The notes beneath the pieces are model-generated. The model was given only the letters and a program-made list of their open reading frames with translations, had not been told where the DNA came from and did no database searches. From NCBI GenBank assembly GCA_016219145.1, contig JACRCG010000090.1:1-9564 (forward strand): a stretch of 9,564 nucleotides of DNA, given 5' to 3'. Positions within the stretch are counted from its first letter, which is position 1. Every line of letters starts with the position of its first letter. Origin of the DNA: Deltaproteobacteria bacterium (GTDB lineage Bacteria; Desulfobacterota; Desulfuromonadia; Geobacterales; Pseudopelobacteraceae). Position numbers and translations under genes: made by a program. Shown here piece by piece: positions 5,937-9,564 of this stretch.

Positions 5937-6761
5937 ATGAAACATCTGGGTGACATTCTGGTGGAAGCTGAGATAATCAGCAGAAAGACGCTTGAACGGG
6001 CGCTTGAACGACAGAAGCTGGAAAAAAAGCGTCTGGGCGTCATACTTGAAGAAATGGGTGTCATCACCGATGAAGAGTTGATAGAAGCGCTTTCAAAACA
6101 GTTCAACTTCAAAACACTCAAGAATTTTGTGGGTCATGGCTACTCTCAGGAACTGCTGGAGTTGCTTCCATCCGATTTTGCAATGAAGAAGCTGGTCTTC
6201 CCGCTTAAAGCAAAGGATTCAATGCTGGCGGTTGCCATATCCGACCCGTTCGATCTGGAAACAATGGAAATGCTCAGCCGTATTACCGGGCTTCAGATCA
6301 TTCCGGTACTTGCGACGCGCAAGGAGATTCTGGACGCCATATCGGTACACTACCTTAAAAGCAGTTCCAGTGAAGGGGGAGAAGCGATACTTGTGGCGGA
6401 AGACTCTCTACCGGTTGCAACACTGATACAAATCGCGCTCGTCAAGGAAGGATATAAAGTACTGCTGGCCTCCGATGGCCTTGAGGCGCTGAAAATCGCC
6501 ATGGCGGAACGCCCCAAGTTGATCATCACAGATTCCATCATGCCACGCATGGATGGATACGGACTGCTTAGAGCCATCAAAGCCAACCCGATGACATCCG
6601 AAATTCCCATCATCATGCTGACTTCCAAGGCATCCACCGAGGACGAGCAGAAAGCGCTGGAATTCGGCTTCAGCGACTTCATACCGAAACCGGTTCAACC
6701 GGTACGAGTCGTCTCCCGCGTCAAACATATCCTAGAGCGTGAAAAAAGATTCAAGCGTTGA
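5937..6761 (+). CDS. Response regulator: MshEN (T2SS_E N-terminal) domain fused to a CheY-like receiver
   Basis: A 274-residue soluble protein with two modules. Residues 3-55 show two 24-residue MshEN motifs (3-26 and 32-55) separated by exactly five residues, as in the cyclic di-GMP-binding MshEN domain of type II secretion/pilus ATPases; the domain runs to about 140. The second motif keeps RLG (32-34) and G41. The first has H3 for Arg and E12 for Gly, so nucleotide binding is uncertain. Residues 150-270 are a complete receiver: E155/D156, phospho-acceptor D199 in TDSIMPRMDG, T229 and K251. There is no ATPase or DNA-binding output, so the MshEN part is presumably the output or a second input. 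I chose ATG 5937, where the MshEN motif starts almost at once, preceded by GGAG; a TTG at 5886 would add 17 non-conserved residues. The chemoreceptor gene is 128 bases upstream. Confidence 0.93.
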   Translation: MKHLGDILVEAEIISRKTLERALERQKLEKKRLGVILEEMGVITDEELIEALSKQFNFKTLKNFVGHGYSQELLELLPSDFAMKKLVFPLKAKDSMLAVAISDPFDLETMEMLSRITGLQIIPVLATRKEILDAISVHYLKSSSSEGGEAILVAEDSLPVATLIQIALVKEGYKVLLASDGLEALKIAMAERPKLIITDSIMPRMDGYGLLRAIKANPMTSEIPIIMLTSKASTEDEQKALEFGFSDFIPKPVQPVRVVSRVKHILEREKRFKR

Positions 6762-6796
6762 TACGCCTTCTAAAAATCAGACTTTTAAATCAACGC
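6755..6796. repeat. Inverted repeat spanning the stop codons of two convergent genes
   Basis: GCGTTGAT (6755-6762) and ATCAACGC (6789-6796) are perfect 8-bp complements. Each arm holds the TGA stop of the gene entering from its side. Between them is a 26-base AT-rich stretch with a small TAAAA/TTTTA inner pairing. It could fold in transcripts from either strand and help termination or protect the 3' ends, but it lacks a T tract directly after the stem. Confidence 0.4.
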
Positions 6797-7314
6797 CTCC
6801 TGCCACGTTCCCTGCCCATTACAGTTTTTCTGAACTCCCATGGAGGTTCGGGATTGGCATTGCGCCATAAGCCGATTCGATGCGAACGGGCCCGGTTTTC
6901 AGCCCCGATGTATTCCGAAGCGTACGGTCCCTGCAGATATTGGCGATAGGCCCACGCCAGGCCCTCACTCACCATCTCGCCGTTGATGTCCCTCCCGGAA
7001 TAGCGAATAATCGCCACGGCACGCTTGTACTGATCAATATCGACAATTTCGGCGCTGATCCGCCGCCCCATGATTTTATACATCAGCGTTCTTTTTGCAA
7101 TGTCACCGAATGGCTGTCCGGGCATATCCGGCTTTCTTGTCTCAGGAGCGTCAACGCCGTAGAGCCGCACCTTCAACCGGCTGTCCTCGCGAGTGGCGAG
7201 CAGCAGCGTATCCCCATCGTAGACCGCCTTCACAACACCATCAATGGATCGTCCAGCGAAGGCATCGCAAGAAATCAGAAGCATCAGCGAGCATGCGATT
7301 GAAATCAGTTTCAT
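6790..7314 (-). CDS. Exported staphylococcal-nuclease-like (thermonuclease) protein
   Basis: A 174-residue SNase-fold protein expected to cleave DNA and RNA with calcium. Relative to S. aureus nuclease the catalytic set is present: D35 in YDGDT (equivalent to D21), R50 in VRLYGVDAPET (R35), D55 (D40), E58 (E43) and R98 in DQYKRA (R87). The C-terminus ends in a basic RERGRRR tail. The N-terminus is an export signal with two readings: an LISC lipobox with C16 (lipoprotein), or signal peptidase I cleavage at AFA-G after A20. The ATG follows the upstream gene's TAA with no gap, and only a weak GGAA precedes it, so translation probably depends on coupling. It converges with the receiver gene, with 28 bases between their stops. 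Role uncertain: nucleotide scavenging, biofilm DNA turnover or competition are all possible. Confidence 0.93.
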   Translation of the reverse strand: MKLISIACSLMLLISCDAFAGRSIDGVVKAVYDGDTLLLATREDSRLKVRLYGVDAPETRKPDMPGQPFGDIAKRTLMYKIMGRRISAEIVDIDQYKRAVAIIRYSGRDINGEMVSEGLAWAYRQYLQGPYASEYIGAENRARSHRIGLWRNANPEPPWEFRKTVMGRERGRRR

Positions 7315-9564
7315 TTATATCAGTTCCGACGCGTAATTGAACTCGGTGGTACCTGCTATTGGGCGACCTGCCCTGAAAGCGGCGATGATCTCATTCCAGC
7401 TCTCGCGTGGCGCCTGGCGCAGATCGATCAGGAACGAGCAGCAGCCCATCCGACGAAGCTCGGCATGCCGCGCCGTCAGAGAAAACGGCGTCATGGAGCT
7501 TATGGTCTGCAGACCGTCATGGGTCGTAACACGGTAAGCCTCGCCACGGTCCGAGTGCAAAGGGACATTGCCATGCACATCCTTGATACGGATTTTGGTG
7601 GTCATTACCGGCAGCGGCGCATAGGCTACTACCCTTCGCTCAATTTCCGTTCCCGACTTCAGCAATTCTGCGAGATTGACACTGTCATCCTCGATATACA
7701 GCGTGGCCGATTCTGCGCCCAATTCGCGCCAGGATTCCAGAGCCTGGCTGTTGAGCGAGAAACAGCGGTGCCAGGTAGATATGCGCAACCCTTCCAGACC
7801 GTGTATAATCTCAAAGTGGGAAAGATTGGCAACTTCGATGTTACGAAAACCGGCCATGTACAGATCGCGGAGTGCATCGCGGTAAAGCGGCATATCCCGG
7901 TCGAATATAATGAACGGCAATTGCCAGATGAGCTGATCTTCAGAACCACGCATGCGTGGAACTATTGACGGAAGCTGATGGATGACAGCTTTTGAAAGCG
8001 GCAGCATGGTGCGGTCGGCGCCGATAGAGAGCGGAAAACGCCATTCCTTTGGCTGATCAATGATTATTGTCAGCGATTCCTTTGATTGGCCTTGGGTCGA
8101 TCCAGAGAGAGAAGCAACATCCCTGAGTGCAGCCTGGCGAGCAGTTGCCAACTGGTCACGGAAACCACTGAACACCGCCTCGCTCAGCTGCTGGTAGAAA
8201 CAGCGGCGCAACTCCTTGAAGGTTGCCATCGGTATCAATACGGCAGGAAAATCCGCAGCTTCCAACGACTCCAGACGAAACTGGGTTTCGCCACACTTGG
8301 CAAACTGTCCGGCAAGCACCGCCTGCATGTTGCCGCTGCGAGCCGCTTCCAGAATTCCGAGCGGGAACCTGAAATCGTAACTTGAGCCGCTTACTTCCGC
8401 AGTTACCAGTAGAGTCATCGGCCCTTCCGGCAAATCGGAAGACAGTGCCAGCTTAAGGCGGCAATTGAGCTTATCCCCCTTTACCGATTCAAGCCGGCGC
8501 AGGCAGGCATTGTCACTGAGGGTAAAGGCCTCCTTAGAGGAAACCTTGTAGATAGAGTCACCAATGGAAAAATCAAAGGGGGTCTCCACCTCAACCAGAC
8601 TACCAGATTTCACCTCGATAACCTTGCGCTGATTCTGGAACAGCTCACGCACGGTCCAGGCCTGGCCGGCCATGTCGCTTTTGGGCTGGGCCCGCAAACG
8701 GTCACCCACATGCAGTGCATCGCGGGTCTCGAAAACCAGACGTTTACCCTTGATGCTCCTGATCTGGCCAATGTAACGCCCGGTACCCCCCTTCTGCCAG
8801 GGATTGGCAATGTCGTCCGGCTGCTGCGATGCCAGAAAACCCTTGGTAGGAGTGCGTCCGAATGAATATTTAAGGATTTCCTTGGCGCTTGACAGCGACT
8901 GTTTCTGTGATCCTTCGGGAGCGTCCAGCACAATGCGGTAGGCTTCGACCACGCTGGCCACATATTCGGCCGACTTCATGCGTCCCTCGATCTTGAGCGA
9001 CTTGACGCCGGCCTTGATCAGGTCCGGCAGCAGGTCGATGGCGGACAGGTCGCTGGTGGAGAAGTAGTGCCCCTCCTTACCACGATGGTTGTAAAGCCGC
9101 CTACAGGGCTGCGCGCAACGTCCACGGTTGCCGCTATGCCCGCCAAGCAGCGACGAGAAAAAACACTGCCCGGAGATCGAGAAGCAGAGAGCCCCATGCA
9201 CAAAGCATTCGATCTCCACCGGAGTCGACCCGGCAATTGCCGCAATCTCGTCCACCGCCAGTTCACGGGCCAGTACCGCCCGCTGGAATCCGAGTCGCTC
9301 CAGCATCCTGACTCCGGGGGTATTGTGAATTGTCATCTGGGTCGAAGCATGCAGCGGAATGCTGGGGAAATGATTGCGAATCAACCTGGCCACCGCCAAA
9401 TCCTGCAGGATCACTCCATCCACCCGCATGCCGGCCAGTGCAGACAGGGTGTCGACCAGCTGCGGCAGCTCCTTCTCCTTCACCAGGGTATTGAGCGTGA
9501 TATAGATACGCCGATCATGGGCATGGGCGTAGGCCAGCATCCGCTCCATCTGCTTCAGGGTGAA
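7315..9564 (-). CDS. Peptidase U32 family protein (RlhA/YdcP-like, DUF3656 type), N-terminus beyond window edge
   Basis: The frame is open to the right edge, giving 749 residues; comparison with the family suggests about 60 N-terminal residues are missing. An internal ATG at 9549 is not the start, since the five codons before it (FTLKQ) continue family-like sequence. The visible part begins in the U32 barrel (YITLNTLVKEKELPQL, LHASTQMTIHNTPG). It has the U32 signature E-C-F-x2-G-A-L-C-x4-G-x-C-x2-S at 9210-9154, followed by an NRGRCAQPCR cysteine set. The middle is DUF3656-like, and the last 250 residues look like a second, divergent barrel. Although named peptidases, characterised members such as RlhA, TrhP and UbiU/UbiV act in rRNA or tRNA hydroxylation or ubiquinone hydroxylation, several with an iron-sulfur cluster. 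An RNA-hydroxylation role is therefore the best inference, but substrate is unproven. It is directly coupled to the nuclease gene. Confidence 0.94.
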   Translation of the reverse strand, partial: FTLKQMERMLAYAHAHDRRIYITLNTLVKEKELPQLVDTLSALAGMRVDGVILQDLAVARLIRNHFPSIPLHASTQMTIHNTPGVRMLERLGFQRAVLARELAVDEIAAIAGSTPVEIECFVHGALCFSISGQCFFSSLLGGHSGNRGRCAQPCRRLYNHRGKEGHYFSTSDLSAIDLLPDLIKAGVKSLKIEGRMKSAEYVASVVEAYRIVLDAPEGSQKQSLSSAKEILKYSFGRTPTKGFLASQQPDDIANPWQKGGTGRYIGQIRSIKGKRLVFETRDALHVGDRLRAQPKSDMAGQAWTVRELFQNQRKVIEVKSGSLVEVETPFDFSIGDSIYKVSSKEAFTLSDNACLRRLESVKGDKLNCRLKLALSSDLPEGPMTLLVTAEVSGSSYDFRFPLGILEAARSGNMQAVLAGQFAKCGETQFRLESLEAADFPAVLIPMATFKELRRCFYQQLSEAVFSGFRDQLATARQAALRDVASLSGSTQGQSKESLTIIIDQPKEWRFPLSIGADRTMLPLSKAVIHQLPSIVPRMRGSEDQLIWQLPFIIFDRDMPLYRDALRDLYMAGFRNIEVANLSHFEIIHGLEGLRISTWHRCFSLNSQALESWRELGAESATLYIEDDSVNLAELLKSGTEIERRVVAYAPLPVMTTKIRIKDVHGNVPLHSDRGEAYRVTTHDGLQTISSMTPFSLTARHAELRRMGCCSFLIDLRQAPRESWNEIIAAFRAGRPIAGTTEFNYASELI

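Noticed and set aside
6880..7302. Plus-strand open frame of 140 codons
   Set aside because: Antisense to the nuclease gene, whose catalytic residues are all recognisable.
7465..7968. Plus-strand open frame of 167 codons
   Set aside because: Antisense to the U32-family gene, with no supporting features.
1..9564. CRISPR array, tRNA, rRNA, insertion sequence or phage genes
   Set aside because: No regularly spaced repeats, cloverleaf-like sequence, transposase or integrase motif was seen on either strand.

Overview
The window looks like chromosomal DNA from a Geobacter-type bacterium (Desulfuromonadota). Three things suggest this. The chemoreceptor has a periplasmic c-type haem sensor domain of the kind described in Geobacter sulfurreducens. 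There is an MshEN/T2SS_E-N domain fused to a receiver domain. A long HEAT-repeat protein opens with a 'YPKGHP' N-terminal domain, which I associate with deltaproteobacteria. Species cannot be fixed from the sequence alone. I see no mobile element, CRISPR array, tRNA or rRNA.

Layout, left to right. (1) 1-1331, minus strand: a HEAT-repeat protein whose C-terminus lies beyond the left edge. It is open for its whole 1.3 kb and has a strong sigma70-like promoter just upstream. (2) 1453-2805, plus: radA, the DNA-repair ATPase, divergent from the HEAT gene. (3) 2921-3521, plus: rplU and rpmA (ribosomal proteins L21 and L27), with their own promoter and a strong intrinsic terminator. The usual next gene, obg, is absent. 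(4) 3724-5808, plus: a methyl-accepting chemotaxis protein with a periplasmic CxxCH haem site and an extra Cys-rich C-terminal sensor domain. (5) 5937-6761, plus: an MshEN-receiver fusion. (6) 6790-9564, minus: a secreted or lipid-anchored staphylococcal-nuclease-like protein, preceded with no gap by a large U32-family protein that runs off the right edge.

Functionally the window is a housekeeping block (recombination repair and the ribosome) beside a two-gene sensory block. The chemoreceptor probably reads periplasmic redox state or a ligand through haem c, and perhaps a second, cytoplasmic signal through its Cys-rich tail. The neighbouring protein joins a phosphorylatable receiver to a domain known in other proteins to bind cyclic di-GMP. 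No cheA, cheW or cheY operon is visible, so these two must work with components encoded elsewhere. The convergent minus-strand pair (U32 protein and nuclease) looks like a separate, translationally coupled operon.

The observations most worth checking are the doubly equipped chemoreceptor (haem plus two cysteine clusters), the MshEN-receiver fusion next to it, and the inverted repeats in front of both sensory genes.
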